From NCBI RefSeq assembly GCF_011806425.1, contig NZ_JAATOV010000005.1, positions 62,001-126,000 on the forward strand: a DNA stretch of 64,000 nt, given 5' to 3'. Of the stretch, positions 25,307 to 33,821 are shown in pieces. Numbering within the stretch: the stretch's first letter is position 1; each line of letters opens with the position of its first letter. The stretch comes from Thalassospira lucentensis. Its GTDB lineage: Bacteria > Pseudomonadota > Alphaproteobacteria > Rhodospirillales > Thalassospiraceae. The notes under the pieces are model-generated. The model saw nothing but the letters and a program-made list of their open reading frames with translations, searched no databases and was not told the origin of the DNA. Made by a program: the position numbers and the translations under genes.

Positions 25307-26611
25307 TCAAATATCAAGCGTGTTTTCACGTTCCCATTGCGAGAAATGTGAAACATATGAATTCCACTCTTTCTGCTTAAGCTTGAGATACGCTTTGGAA
25401 AACTCGGTTCCCATACTCGCTTGAAGGCTGTCATTTCTGCCCAATTCACGCAGCGCGTCAAGCATGTTCAATGGCAAACGCGGTGCATCTTTGACCATGT
25501 GGCCTTCTTCATACATATCGATATCATAATGCGGGCCGGGATCGGCGGCATTGGCGATGCCATCAAGCCCGGCTGCGATAATCACTGCCTGCAATAAATA
25601 TGGATTGGTCGCGCCATCGGGCAAGCGCAATTCAAAACGCCCCGGCCCCGGAACGCGCACCATGTGGGTGCGGTTATTGCCCGTCCATGTCACCGAGTTT
25701 GGCGCCCAAGTGGCCCCGGATGTCGTGCGCGGCGCATTGATGCGTTTGTATGAATTAACTGTTGGGTTGGTGATTGCCGCCATTGCACTGGCATGGGTCA
25801 TAATCCCGCCCAGGAAATTTTTACCCTTGGCCGATAAGCCGAACGGCGCATCATTATCGGCAAAGGCGTTTTTGCCATCATCGCCCCAGACCGACACATG
25901 GCAATGGCAGCCATTGCCGGTCAGTCCGGCAAAGGGTTTGGGCATAAAGGTTGCGCGCAGGCTGTGCTTTTCGGCAATCGATTTGACCATGAACTTAAAG
26001 AAGGAATGCTTGTCCGCGGTTTTCAGCGCGTCATCAAATTCCCAGTTCATTTCAAACTGGCCATTGGCGTCCTCGTGGTCGTTCTGATACGCCCCCCAAC
26101 CAAGTTCCAGCATGTAATCGCAAATCTCGGCAATCACATCATAGCGGCGCATGACCGCTTGTTGGTCGTAACAGGGTTTTTCGGCGGTGTCGGCGGGATC
26201 GGAAATTTCGCTGCCATCCTGTGTGATCAGGAAAAATTCGGCCTCGACCCCGGTTTTGACATTCAAGCCCAGTTCAGCCGCCTTGGCGATCTGGGCTTTT
26301 AGGACGTTACGCGGTGCCTGTTCGACGGGCTGGCCTTCCATTACGCAATCGGCGGCAACCCATGCGACGTCGGGTTTCCATGGCAATTGAATAACCGATG
26401 ATGCATCGGGCACGGCAAACATGTCTGGATGGGCCGGGCTTAGGTCAAGCCATGTTGCAAAACCGGCAAAACCCGCACCTTCTTCTTGCATGTCGGCGAT
26501 GGCCTGCGCGGGGACGAGTTTGGCGCGCTGCCCGCCAAAAAGGTCGGTAAAACTGATCATGAAATACTTGATGCCGCGTTCCCGGGCAAAGGCGGATAGA
26601 TCCTTGGTCAT
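25307..26611 (-). CDS. gmaS: Gamma-glutamylmethylamide synthetase (glutamine synthetase family)
   Basis: 434 residues, type III/GlnT-like glutamine synthetase fold. The N-terminal beta-grasp part has YFMISFTDLFGGQRAKLVP. The metal ligands are in GVEAEFFLI and GQFEMNWEF, and GNGCHCHVSVW is the ATP/His segment. RVPGPGRFELRLPDGATNPYLL carries the glutamate site. GmaS ligates methylamine to glutamate with ATP. On fold alone it could be a GlnT glutamine synthetase. The call as GmaS depends on being directly downstream of mgsABC and near dmm and mgd genes. AGGGGACTTCA precedes the ATG. Confidence 0.85.
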   Translation of the reverse strand: MTKDLSAFARERGIKYFMISFTDLFGGQRAKLVPAQAIADMQEEGAGFAGFATWLDLSPAHPDMFAVPDASSVIQLPWKPDVAWVAADCVMEGQPVEQAPRNVLKAQIAKAAELGLNVKTGVEAEFFLITQDGSEISDPADTAEKPCYDQQAVMRRYDVIAEICDYMLELGWGAYQNDHEDANGQFEMNWEFDDALKTADKHSFFKFMVKSIAEKHSLRATFMPKPFAGLTGNGCHCHVSVWGDDGKNAFADNDAPFGLSAKGKNFLGGIMTHASAMAAITNPTVNSYKRINAPRTTSGATWAPNSVTWTGNNRTHMVRVPGPGRFELRLPDGATNPYLLQAVIIAAGLDGIANAADPGPHYDIDMYEEGHMVKDAPRLPLNMLDALRELGRNDSLQASMGTEFSKAYLKLKQKEWNSYVSHFSQWERENTLDI

Positions 26612-26698
26612 TGAAGTCCCCTGACGAATTCATGCAATGCCTACCGATGTCCCGGCGCGCGTTAAGGCGCACCGGAAACCCGGTGGTGCGGTTATGTT

Positions 26699-28027
26699 TT
26701 AGAATCCTCCCTGACCGGGAACCCAGTTGGTCCCGGCAAGCGGTACACCGGCCATTGCCGCCGCTTCTATATTCAGTGCACAGAGGTCCTCAGGTTCGAG
26801 GTTGTGCACATGATTTTTACCGCAGGCGCGCGCAATTGTTTGCGCTTCAAGTGTCATGACCTTCAGATAGTTGGCCAGTCGCCGCCCCGCGGCAATTGGA
26901 TCAACCCGTTTCATCAGGTCGGCATCCTGGGTCGTGATGCCTGCGGGATCACGGCCTTCGTGCCAGTCATCATAGGCGCCAGCAGTGGTGCCAAGCGCGT
27001 TGTATTCGTCTTCCCATTTGGGATCATTATCCCCAATGGCGACAAGGGCGGCGGTGCCGATTGAAACCGCATCCGCACCAAGGGCCAATGCCTTTGCCAC
27101 GTCGGCCCCATTGCGAATGCCGCCCGATACAATCAATTGTACTTTGCGGTGCATTCCCATGTCTTGCAATGCTTTTACCGCCGGGCGGATGCAGGCAAGG
27201 GTGGGTTGGCCGACATGTTCAATAAACACTTCTTGTGTGGCGGCGGTGCCACCCTGCATGCCATCAAGGACAATCACATCGGCCCCGGCCTTTACCGCAA
27301 GGGCAACGTCGTAATAGGGGCGCGCGCCGCCAACCTTAATAAAGATCGGCTTTTGCCAATCGGTGATTTCGCGCAGTTCCTGAATTTTGATTTCAAGATC
27401 ATCCGGGCCAGTCCAATCGGGATGGCGGCATGCGGATCGTTGATCAATTCCTTTGGGCAGGTTGCGCATATGCGCCACACGATCAGAAATCTTTTGGCCC
27501 AGCAACATGCCGCCGCCGCCCGGCTTTGCGCCCTGACCGATGACAATTTCAATCGCATCAGCACGTTTTAAATCACGTGGGTTCATGCCATAGCGCGATG
27601 GCAAATACTGATAAACAAGGGTTTCGGAATGACCGCGTTCTTCTTCGGTCATGCCGCCATCGCCGGTCGTGGTCGATGTGCCGGCAATCGTTGCGCCGCG
27701 ACCAAGCGCTTCTTTGGCCGGGCCAGAAAGAGAGCCAAAACTCATCCCGGCAATCGTGATTGGGATTTTGAGCTCAATCGGCTTTTTGGCAAAGCGGGTG
27801 CCCAATGTGACGGCGGTTTCGCATTTTTCACGATATCCTTCGAGCGGGTATCGCGACATTGATGCGCCAAGAAACAACAGATCATCGAAATGCGGGACTT
27901 TGCGTTTTGCGCCGCTTCCGCGAATGTCATAAATGCCGGTCGCGGCCGCACGGCGGATTTCCGACATGGTGTAATCGTCAAATGTTGCCGATTTGCGCGG
28001 CGTGGTAACGGGATGTTTGTGGCTCAT
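26699..28027 (-). CDS. mgsC: N-methylglutamate synthase subunit MgsC (FMN-binding glutamate synthase domain)
   Basis: 442 residues corresponding to the FMN/Fe-S core of glutamate synthase. Motifs are PITIAGMSFGSLSGPAKEALGR, GQGAKPGGGGMLLG, the barrel segment IFIKVGGARPYYDVALA and DVIVLDGMQGGTAATQEVF, then SGGIRNGADVAKALALGADAV for the phosphate site. MgsABC converts gamma-glutamylmethylamide-derived methylamine or methylamine plus glutamate into N-methylglutamate. The start at MSHKH has AGGATCAAGAAG just before it; the longest frame adds 24 residues that overlap mgsB. It lies between mgsB and gmaS. Confidence 0.88.
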   Translation of the reverse strand: MSHKHPVTTPRKSATFDDYTMSEIRRAAATGIYDIRGSGAKRKVPHFDDLLFLGASMSRYPLEGYREKCETAVTLGTRFAKKPIELKIPITIAGMSFGSLSGPAKEALGRGATIAGTSTTTGDGGMTEEERGHSETLVYQYLPSRYGMNPRDLKRADAIEIVIGQGAKPGGGGMLLGQKISDRVAHMRNLPKGIDQRSACRHPDWTGPDDLEIKIQELREITDWQKPIFIKVGGARPYYDVALAVKAGADVIVLDGMQGGTAATQEVFIEHVGQPTLACIRPAVKALQDMGMHRKVQLIVSGGIRNGADVAKALALGADAVSIGTAALVAIGDNDPKWEDEYNALGTTAGAYDDWHEGRDPAGITTQDADLMKRVDPIAAGRRLANYLKVMTLEAQTIARACGKNHVHNLEPEDLCALNIEAAAMAGVPLAGTNWVPGQGGF

Positions 28028-28095
28028 CTTCTTGATCCTGTTTCTGGGCTGAGCGGCGCAGTTTTTGTGTCTGCGCGGCGTTTCAGCTTTCCGCG

Positions 28096-28782
28096 TCAAT
28101 AGGCGTCGGCATTGTCGATGTTGAAATTGTAAAGCTGGCGGGCAGAGCCATACCGGGTGAATTCATCCGGTTTCACATCGCTGATCCCGGCGTCTTCCAG
28201 CAGTTTTGCCAAAAGTTCGAGATGTTCGGGGCGCATGTCCTTTTTGATGCAATCAGCGCCCAGTGACTTGACTTCGCCCCGGACAAACAGGCGGGCTTCG
28301 TACAGGGAGTCACCAAGCGCGTCGCCCGCATCCCCCAAAACAACAAGGTTGCCCGATTGCGCCATAAAGGCCGACATATGGCCGATATTGCCCTTTACGA
28401 CGATATCGATGCCCTTCATCGAAATGCCGCAGCGTGATGCGGCGTTGCCTTCAATCACCAGCAATCCGCCATGGGCGGTGGCACCAGCATATTGGCTGGC
28501 GTCGCCTTTAATAACGACTTTGCCCGACATCATGTTTTCGGCAACACCGGGTCCGGCATTGCCGTGCACGGTGATGTTGGCAGTTTCATTCATCCCGGCA
28601 CAGTAATAGCCAACACTTCCTTTGATATGGACATCGACCGGGGCATCAATGCCCACCGCAATGGCGTGCGCGCCGCGCGGATTGATGACTTCGAAATCTT
28701 CGTTGGTGGTATTTCCCGAAATCGCATGAAGCGACTGGTTCAGGTTGCGAAGCTCGGTGGTGGCAAGATCAAACACGGGCAT
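28096..28782 (-). CDS. mgsB: N-methylglutamate synthase subunit MgsB (GXGXG domain)
   Basis: 228 residues that form the right-handed beta-helix (GXGXG) domain found at the C-terminus of glutamate synthase GltB. Glycine-rich repeats run from about residue 55 to 165 (GSVGYYCAGMNETANITVHG, VVIKGDASQYAGATAHGG, VVKGNIGHMSAF, LVVLGDAGDALG). As a separate polypeptide it is the MgsB subunit, probably structural, linking the amidotransferase and FMN subunits. The ATG at 28782 has AGGAAGAAACAC upstream. It is the middle gene of mgsABC. Confidence 0.87.
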   Translation of the reverse strand: MPVFDLATTELRNLNQSLHAISGNTTNEDFEVINPRGAHAIAVGIDAPVDVHIKGSVGYYCAGMNETANITVHGNAGPGVAENMMSGKVVIKGDASQYAGATAHGGLLVIEGNAASRCGISMKGIDIVVKGNIGHMSAFMAQSGNLVVLGDAGDALGDSLYEARLFVRGEVKSLGADCIKKDMRPEHLELLAKLLEDAGISDVKPDEFTRYGSARQLYNFNIDNADAY

Positions 28783-28859
28783 GTGTTTCTTCCTCATAGG
28801 GCCGGTTGCCGGTGGATTTATGCGATGGTGAACACCGCAAAGAACCGGGCAGATGGCAA

Positions 28860-29756
28860 TTAATGTTCCCAGAAATAAACCGTGGCCGGTTCAGGTTCCC
28901 AAACGCGCGCCGTTTCGATGCCAGGTAGGTTAACAAGGGCGCGATATTCCGACCCGAACGCCACATAGGCATCGGTTTCGGCCATGATGGCGGGCTTACA
29001 CGCAATCGGATCACGCACCACGCCAAAGCCCGACTTGGTGCCGACAACAAAGGTGAAAAAACCATCCAAGTCATCAAGCGCACTGGTCAATGCCGCGCCA
29101 AGGTTTTTGCCCTTGGCCATTTCACCGGTCAGATAAGCAGCGGCCACTTCGGAATCATTTTGGGTTTCAAGGCGAATGCCGTCATGGGTCAGGCTGCGCC
29201 GCAGGTTATTGTGGTTGGACAACGACCCGTTATGGACCAGGCACTGATCCAAGCCGGTTGAAAATGGATGCGCGCCAAGGGTTGTGACCGCACTTTCGGT
29301 TGCCATGCGGGTATGACCAATACCGTGCGATCCGGCCATGTCGGCAATTTTAAACCGCTCAAGCACGTCCTTGGGCAGGCCGACTTCCTTATAGATTTCC
29401 ATCGTGCTGCCCGTGCCCATGACGCGGACATCTGGACGCAGGTCACAAAGCGCACTGCGTGTTGCATCGATTTGATCGGCGGGGACGGTTAATACGGCAT
29501 GGGTGCTTTTGGGCAGGATCGATACGTTTTCGATCCCGGCCTTGCGCAATTCGTCGGTCAGGCCGGCAAAATCGGTTTCCGGGTCCGGGGACTGAATGGT
29601 GATTTTGGCCAGATTACTTTGATCTGAGCCATAAATGGCGATCCCCGCACTATCGGGGCCACGATCGGTCATGGTGACCAGCATCTCGGACAGCAAGCTG
29701 CCCAGCTGTGGTTCCAAGCTTTTATCTTTAAGGAATAAACCAACAATGCCGCACAT
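28860..29756 (-). CDS. mgsA: N-methylglutamate synthase subunit MgsA (class II glutamine amidotransferase)
   Basis: 298 residues. The N-terminal nucleophile Cys2 in MCGIVGLFLKD marks a class II amidotransferase domain. HTRMATES, HNGSLSNHNNLRR and NDSEVAAAYL are the other active-site elements. In the glutamate-synthase-like MgsABC complex this subunit would handle the gamma-glutamyl amide. GGAGACTGTCTGCC precedes the ATG. It is first in the five-gene operon, below a palindromic site and an XRE/cupin regulator gene. Confidence 0.88.
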   Translation of the reverse strand: MCGIVGLFLKDKSLEPQLGSLLSEMLVTMTDRGPDSAGIAIYGSDQSNLAKITIQSPDPETDFAGLTDELRKAGIENVSILPKSTHAVLTVPADQIDATRSALCDLRPDVRVMGTGSTMEIYKEVGLPKDVLERFKIADMAGSHGIGHTRMATESAVTTLGAHPFSTGLDQCLVHNGSLSNHNNLRRSLTHDGIRLETQNDSEVAAAYLTGEMAKGKNLGAALTSALDDLDGFFTFVVGTKSGFGVVRDPIACKPAIMAETDAYVAFGSEYRALVNLPGIETARVWEPEPATVYFWEH

Positions 29757-29842
29757 GGCAGACAGTCTCCATTCTGTTGCTGAAATGGAGACTATCTGCT
29801 CGCGATTGCGGAATCAACTGATAAGAATAAAAAATTCCTAAG

Positions 29843-29862
29843 GGTGAATAATTTTATTCACC
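29843..29862. promoter_or_regulatory. 20-bp palindrome upstream of mgsA
   Basis: GGTGAATAA (29843-29851) and TTATTCACC (29854-29862) are perfect arms around 2 bases. It lies in the 117-bp gap between the XRE/cupin gene and mgsA, about 90-105 bp before the mgsA start. A 2-nt loop makes a terminator unlikely. It is a candidate operator for the adjacent regulator. Confidence 0.5.
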
Positions 29863-29873
29863 GTCAAGAAAGT

Positions 29874-30578
29874 TTATCCCCGGGCGGGGTAGCAGATGAT
29901 TGACAGGTAACGTATTGGAAAAGAAAGAAGTTCTTCGGGTCCATGACGCGCGTCGGCATCAAAAAACAGGCTGTCGCCCGCTTGCATGAAGTAAAGCTGA
30001 TCGCCGTGGCGATAGCGAACTTCACCCTCAAGCATATAAATGAATTCCATGCCTTCATGTTGAAAGGCGGGAAAGCTGCTCGACTCTTCGGTCAGGGTCA
30101 GCAAATAGGGTTCGACGACAACGCCGCTGGTGTTGTTATCAATATGGCCCAGCAGATTATATTCATGGCCCGACCGGGTTCCGCGCCGTTCAATGGCAAT
30201 GCCTTCGCCCGATTTTACAAACACGGCATTGCGCGGTTCTTCATAGCGGCGGAAGAAATCAGTCAGCGGCACGCCAAGTGCGCTTGCCAATGCCTGAAGC
30301 GATGTCAGGGACGGTGATGTAACGCCGTTTTCAATTTTCGACAGCATCCCCATCGAAATGCCGGTGGCCGAGGCGAGGTCGGCAATCGTGATGCCCAGTT
30401 TTTTGCGCAAGGCGCGGACTTCGTGCCCGATTGCGATTTCCAGATTGTTTTCTTTTGGCTCGCGCAGGGCATGAGGGTCCTGGGTCAGGGCAGCCGGTTT
30501 ATTCGCGGGGTCCATGCTGGGTCCTTGTGTGCTGTTTGCTTGGGTCGTTTTTGTTGAGGACACGGTCTTTTTTGCCAT
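29874..30578 (-). CDS. XRE-family regulator with cupin sensor domain
   Basis: About 234 residues. A helix-turn-helix (EVRALRKKLGITIADLASAT, then GISMGMLSKIENG and PSLTSLQALASALGV) spans about residues 50-105. A C-terminal cupin follows (FPAFQHEGMEFIYMLEGEV, then GDQLYFMQAGDSLFFDADARHGPE). This architecture controls amine and amino-acid catabolism genes in many proteobacteria. The N-terminal 45 residues are low complexity and probably unstructured. The start at MAKKTVSS has AAAGGAAG upstream; a GTG 78 bp earlier is weaker. The gene sits between mgsA and dmmD and is the likely regulator of one or both operons. Confidence 0.88.
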   Translation of the reverse strand: MAKKTVSSTKTTQANSTQGPSMDPANKPAALTQDPHALREPKENNLEIAIGHEVRALRKKLGITIADLASATGISMGMLSKIENGVTSPSLTSLQALASALGVPLTDFFRRYEEPRNAVFVKSGEGIAIERRGTRSGHEYNLLGHIDNNTSGVVVEPYLLTLTEESSSFPAFQHEGMEFIYMLEGEVRYRHGDQLYFMQAGDSLFFDADARHGPEELLSFPIRYLSIICYPARG

Positions 30579-31028
30579 GTGAGCAGCTTCCTTTGGCACC
30601 GTCGTCGTTTGACCCGGTGCTTTTTCTTGTCGTTTCCTAAGATGATCGTTTGTCACGATCTGTTTTTTAAGGCGGCGCTTTTGTTCAATCTGCTTTCAAA
30701 TCCGATGACGTGACGATGATATCGCGGCATCAGACTGCCGTGCGGATTTGTATGAGGATTGGTTTGCGCCTTACCTATCCTGTTTATCTAAACTCCGAGG
30801 AAAGATTTTTCAACTCAAGGGAAAGCGTTCGCGGTGTTTTTTGCAGATTGCACGGTGGGTTTCGACTGTTGCAATGCCGCGTAAAATAACCCCATAGGAA
30901 TAAATATTGAATTATATGAAATAAAATGTTGCGTTGCGGTCAAATTTTCCACCAAAATGGAGAATATAAAAAGCCAGTGTTTGCGCGTTAATTGTGCGCC
31001 GCTGCGGCAAAATCAGGAGGCCATCACA
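30579..31028. other. Intergenic region with divergent control signals
   Basis: About 450 bp without a credible gene between the XRE/cupin gene and dmmD. The half nearest dmmD is AT-rich (30895-30960) and would hold its promoter. I see no convincing -35/-10 pair, terminator or long repeat. Confidence 0.5.
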
Positions 31029-32162
31029 ATGACAGCAAGCTGGAGGTTCTCGGCCCTTGCGGATCGACACCGTGCCCTTGGATCCAATCTTGAAGATTGG
31101 AGTGGAATGGGGACGGCCTGGACGTATGATAAGGATTGGGACGAAGAATATATCGCGATCCGCACCAAGGCCGGGATCATGGATGTTTCGGGCCTAAAAA
31201 AGGTCCATGTTACCGGCGCGCATGCATCGCACGTGATTGATTACGCGACGACGCGCAATGTCGAAAAAATCTATCCTGGGAAATCGGTCTATGCCTGCAT
31301 GCTTAATGATCAGGGCAAGTTCACCGATGACTGTGTGATTTATCGCATGGGGCCAAATTCATGGATGGTTGTCCATGGTTCTGGCGCCGGGCACGAAGAA
31401 CTGACCAAGGCCGCAATGGGCCGGGATGTTTCGGTGCGCTTTGATGATGATCTGCATGACTTATCCTTGCAGGGGCCTTTGGCGGTGGATTATCTTGCCG
31501 AATATGTGCCGGGCATTCGTGATTTGGCGTATTTTCATCACATGCAAACCCGCCTGTTTGATGCGCCGGTAATGATTTCGCGCACCGGCTATACCGGCGA
31601 ACGAGGGTACGAGATTTTCTGTCGTGCGCAGGATGCGGGCATGATTTGGGATCGGATCGTCGCCGAAGGGGCCGATATGGGCATCATCCCATCGCGCTTT
31701 ACGACGCTTGATATGCTCCGGGTCGAAAGTTACCTGCTGTTTTACCCCTATGATAATTCCCAGATGTACCCGTTCGAAAACGAAGGACCGGGCGATACAT
31801 TGTGGGAGCTTGGCCTTGATTTTACCGTAAGCCCGGGCAAAACCGGCTTTCGCGGCGCGGAAGAGCATTACCGCCTAAAAGGCAAGGAACGCTTTAAGAT
31901 TTTCGGCCTTTTGTTTGATGGCAAGGAAGTCCCCGCCGAAGGTGCCGAGGTGTTCAAGGGCGATGCCAAAGTTGGTGTCGTGACCTGTGCGATGTATTCG
32001 CCGCTAAAAGATCAAACCATGGCAATTGCCCGGTTGGCTGTTGATTGCGCCGAGCAGGGCGTGCGGTTGGAAGTAACCGGCGAGAACGGCAAACTTGGCG
32101 CGATGGCGCATACCATGCCGTTTGATGATCCAAGCAAATCCAAACGAACTGCCAAGGGATAA
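31029..32162 (+). CDS. dmmD: GcvT-family (aminomethyltransferase-like) protein of the dimethylamine operon
   Basis: 377 residues, tetrahydrofolate-binding GcvT fold. Features are GIMDVSGLKKVHVTGAHASH, the segment FTDDCVIYRMGPNSWMVVHG, then SRTGYTGERGYEIFC (the conserved Tyr-Thr-Gly-Glu patch) and a C-terminal beta domain. It is the first gene of dmmDABC. Because demethylation releases a one-carbon unit, DmmD probably transfers it to tetrahydrofolate. ATG 31029 is preceded by AGGAGGCCATCAC; the longer frame upstream is not supported. The symbol follows the Ruegeria gene order as I remember it. Confidence 0.82.
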   Translation: MTASWRFSALADRHRALGSNLEDWSGMGTAWTYDKDWDEEYIAIRTKAGIMDVSGLKKVHVTGAHASHVIDYATTRNVEKIYPGKSVYACMLNDQGKFTDDCVIYRMGPNSWMVVHGSGAGHEELTKAAMGRDVSVRFDDDLHDLSLQGPLAVDYLAEYVPGIRDLAYFHHMQTRLFDAPVMISRTGYTGERGYEIFCRAQDAGMIWDRIVAEGADMGIIPSRFTTLDMLRVESYLLFYPYDNSQMYPFENEGPGDTLWELGLDFTVSPGKTGFRGAEEHYRLKGKERFKIFGLLFDGKEVPAEGAEVFKGDAKVGVVTCAMYSPLKDQTMAIARLAVDCAEQGVRLEVTGENGKLGAMAHTMPFDDPSKSKRTAKG

Positions 32163-32235
32163 GGTCGCGACGTGGGGCTTGATGCCCTGCGGCCCGCTTG
32201 ATCCTTTGTCTTTTTCCAGAATGGGACCTGTAACC

Positions 32236-32847
32236 ATGTCTGAAAACTTAATCGAAGAAAGCATCATTTCCCGGCCCACCTATGGCACGCTTGCGATTGC
32301 GCCGGGGCTTGCGCATTACTTTGTTGCCGATGCATCCGGCGCAGAATGCGTGATCCGAGTCGCCCAAGCCGCGCCAAAGGATTTCATGGAAAAGGTTCAT
32401 ATCCTTTATGTGCCGACACCGGGTGAAAGTGCCTTGATTACGGCCCTTTACGCGTTGGGGGCAAAGCGGTTTGAGCATATGGTAAGCATTGATGATGCGG
32501 TTGCCAAGTTGGGGCAGTGGTTGTCAGAAGCAAAAATGGGATCGCAGCTTTATCTGGCCGGGACCGAAGGCCTGATTGGCAAGGGTGTTGCCATGGCTGA
32601 GCAATGCGGGCTGGATCATACGGCTGTCCATTGCGAGCATCGCGGCAGTCTTGCGCGGCGGGTGCAGTGCGTTCATTGCAAAACCATGATCGAGGATGTG
32701 ACAACCCAGCCGACCAAATGCCCATCTTGTGATTTACTGTTGCTGGTGCGCGATCATTATTCGCGTCGCTTGGCGGCTTTTCAGGGTGTTTGCATCAATG
32801 CCGAAGACCCATCCGAACAGGTCGAGATCAAAGAGGTGTTCAAATGA
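32236..32847 (+). CDS. dmmA: Dimethylamine monooxygenase small subunit DmmA-like
   Basis: 203 residues. The N-terminal part (about 1-130) has an alpha/beta pattern with FMEKVHILYVPTPGESALI and SQLYLAGTEGLIGKGVAMAE. The C-terminal part carries a four-cysteine motif, CVHCKTMIE then CPSCDLLL, typical of a small zinc or iron site, followed by HYSRRLAAFQGVCINAEDP. It lies between dmmD and dmmB, and its TGA overlaps the dmmB ATG. The three-gene set dmmABC makes the oxidase that turns dimethylamine into methylamine and formaldehyde. ATG 32236 gives the family length. Confidence 0.82.
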   Translation: MSENLIEESIISRPTYGTLAIAPGLAHYFVADASGAECVIRVAQAAPKDFMEKVHILYVPTPGESALITALYALGAKRFEHMVSIDDAVAKLGQWLSEAKMGSQLYLAGTEGLIGKGVAMAEQCGLDHTAVHCEHRGSLARRVQCVHCKTMIEDVTTQPTKCPSCDLLLLVRDHYSRRLAAFQGVCINAEDPSEQVEIKEVFK

Positions 32848-33809
32848 GTGCGTCTGATAATCTGATCCCGGTCATTGTGAGTGATGTGGTCGCGGTCAAT
32901 GACATCATCAAACGGTTTGAGTTTCGCCATCTGGATGGCGATGCATTGCCGGCCTTTTCCGGGGGCGCGCATATTGTTGTTGAAATGCATGACGGTGCGA
33001 CCAGACGCAAAAATGCCTATTCGCTGATGAGCTCTCCCTTTGATCGGGATGCCTATGCCATTTCCGTGCGTCGCGATGATGACGGGCGGGGTGGGTCGAA
33101 ATTCATGCACGAACATGTCAAACCGGGCATGAAAATGAATATTTCCCCGCCCGTTAATTTGTTCGCGTTAGATCATCGCGCCAAGAAGCATCTGATGATT
33201 GCAGGCGGTATTGGCATCACACCGTTTATCGCCCAAATGACGCAGGCCCATGCCATGGGCGCACCGTTCGAACTGCATTACACCGCACGGTCCGCGTCAC
33301 AAGCCGCCTATATGGATCATTTAAAGGATCGTTTTGGCGACAATGTTATTTGCTATTGCGATGATGATGGCGGTGGTCTGGATTTGACCGGCCTTTTGGC
33401 GGATCAGCCGCTTGGGACGCATGTCTATGTTTGCGGGCCAAAGGGCATGATCAGTGCGGTCATTGAAACCGCCATCAATCTTGGCTGGCCCGCCGCCCAT
33501 ATTCATTTTGAACATTTCCTGTCCCCGCCAGTGGGGCAGGCCTTTAGCGTGCATCTGGCACGTGCGGGAATTGATATCACGGTCGGGGCGGAGCAAAGCC
33601 TGCTCGAGGCGATCGAGGCCAGCGGAACGCCGGTTAGGTCGATGTGCCGCGGTGGGGCGTGCGGGCATTGCGAAACTGCGATTGTCCATTGTGATGGCGA
33701 GCTTCGTCACAATGATCATTGGCTTGATGACGATCAGAAAACGTCACAGAAATTCATGATGCCCTGTGTATCGCGCTTTTGCGGAACGCGTCTTGAACTT
33801 GATCTGTAA
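32844..33809 (+). CDS. dmmB: Dimethylamine monooxygenase reductase subunit (flavin / [2Fe-2S])
   Basis: 321 residues of the phthalate dioxygenase reductase type. An FMN/FAD barrel (RRKNAYSLMSSPFD) is followed by an NAD(P) domain (HLMIAGGIGITPFIAQM and HVYVCGPKGMI). A C-terminal plant-type ferredoxin contains CRGGACGHCETA and a final Cys in MPCVSRF. It passes electrons from NAD(P)H to the oxygenase partner. ATG 32844 overlaps the previous stop (ATGA) and has AGAGGTG upstream. Position between dmmA and dmmC sets the assignment. Confidence 0.88.
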   Translation: MSASDNLIPVIVSDVVAVNDIIKRFEFRHLDGDALPAFSGGAHIVVEMHDGATRRKNAYSLMSSPFDRDAYAISVRRDDDGRGGSKFMHEHVKPGMKMNISPPVNLFALDHRAKKHLMIAGGIGITPFIAQMTQAHAMGAPFELHYTARSASQAAYMDHLKDRFGDNVICYCDDDGGGLDLTGLLADQPLGTHVYVCGPKGMISAVIETAINLGWPAAHIHFEHFLSPPVGQAFSVHLARAGIDITVGAEQSLLEAIEASGTPVRSMCRGGACGHCETAIVHCDGELRHNDHWLDDDQKTSQKFMMPCVSRFCGTRLELDL

Positions 33810-33821
33810 GGGGATGCCATC

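Noticed and set aside
29843-29862. Palindrome as a terminator of the XRE/cupin gene
   Set aside because: A 2-nt loop is sterically poor for a terminator hairpin, so an operator is more likely.
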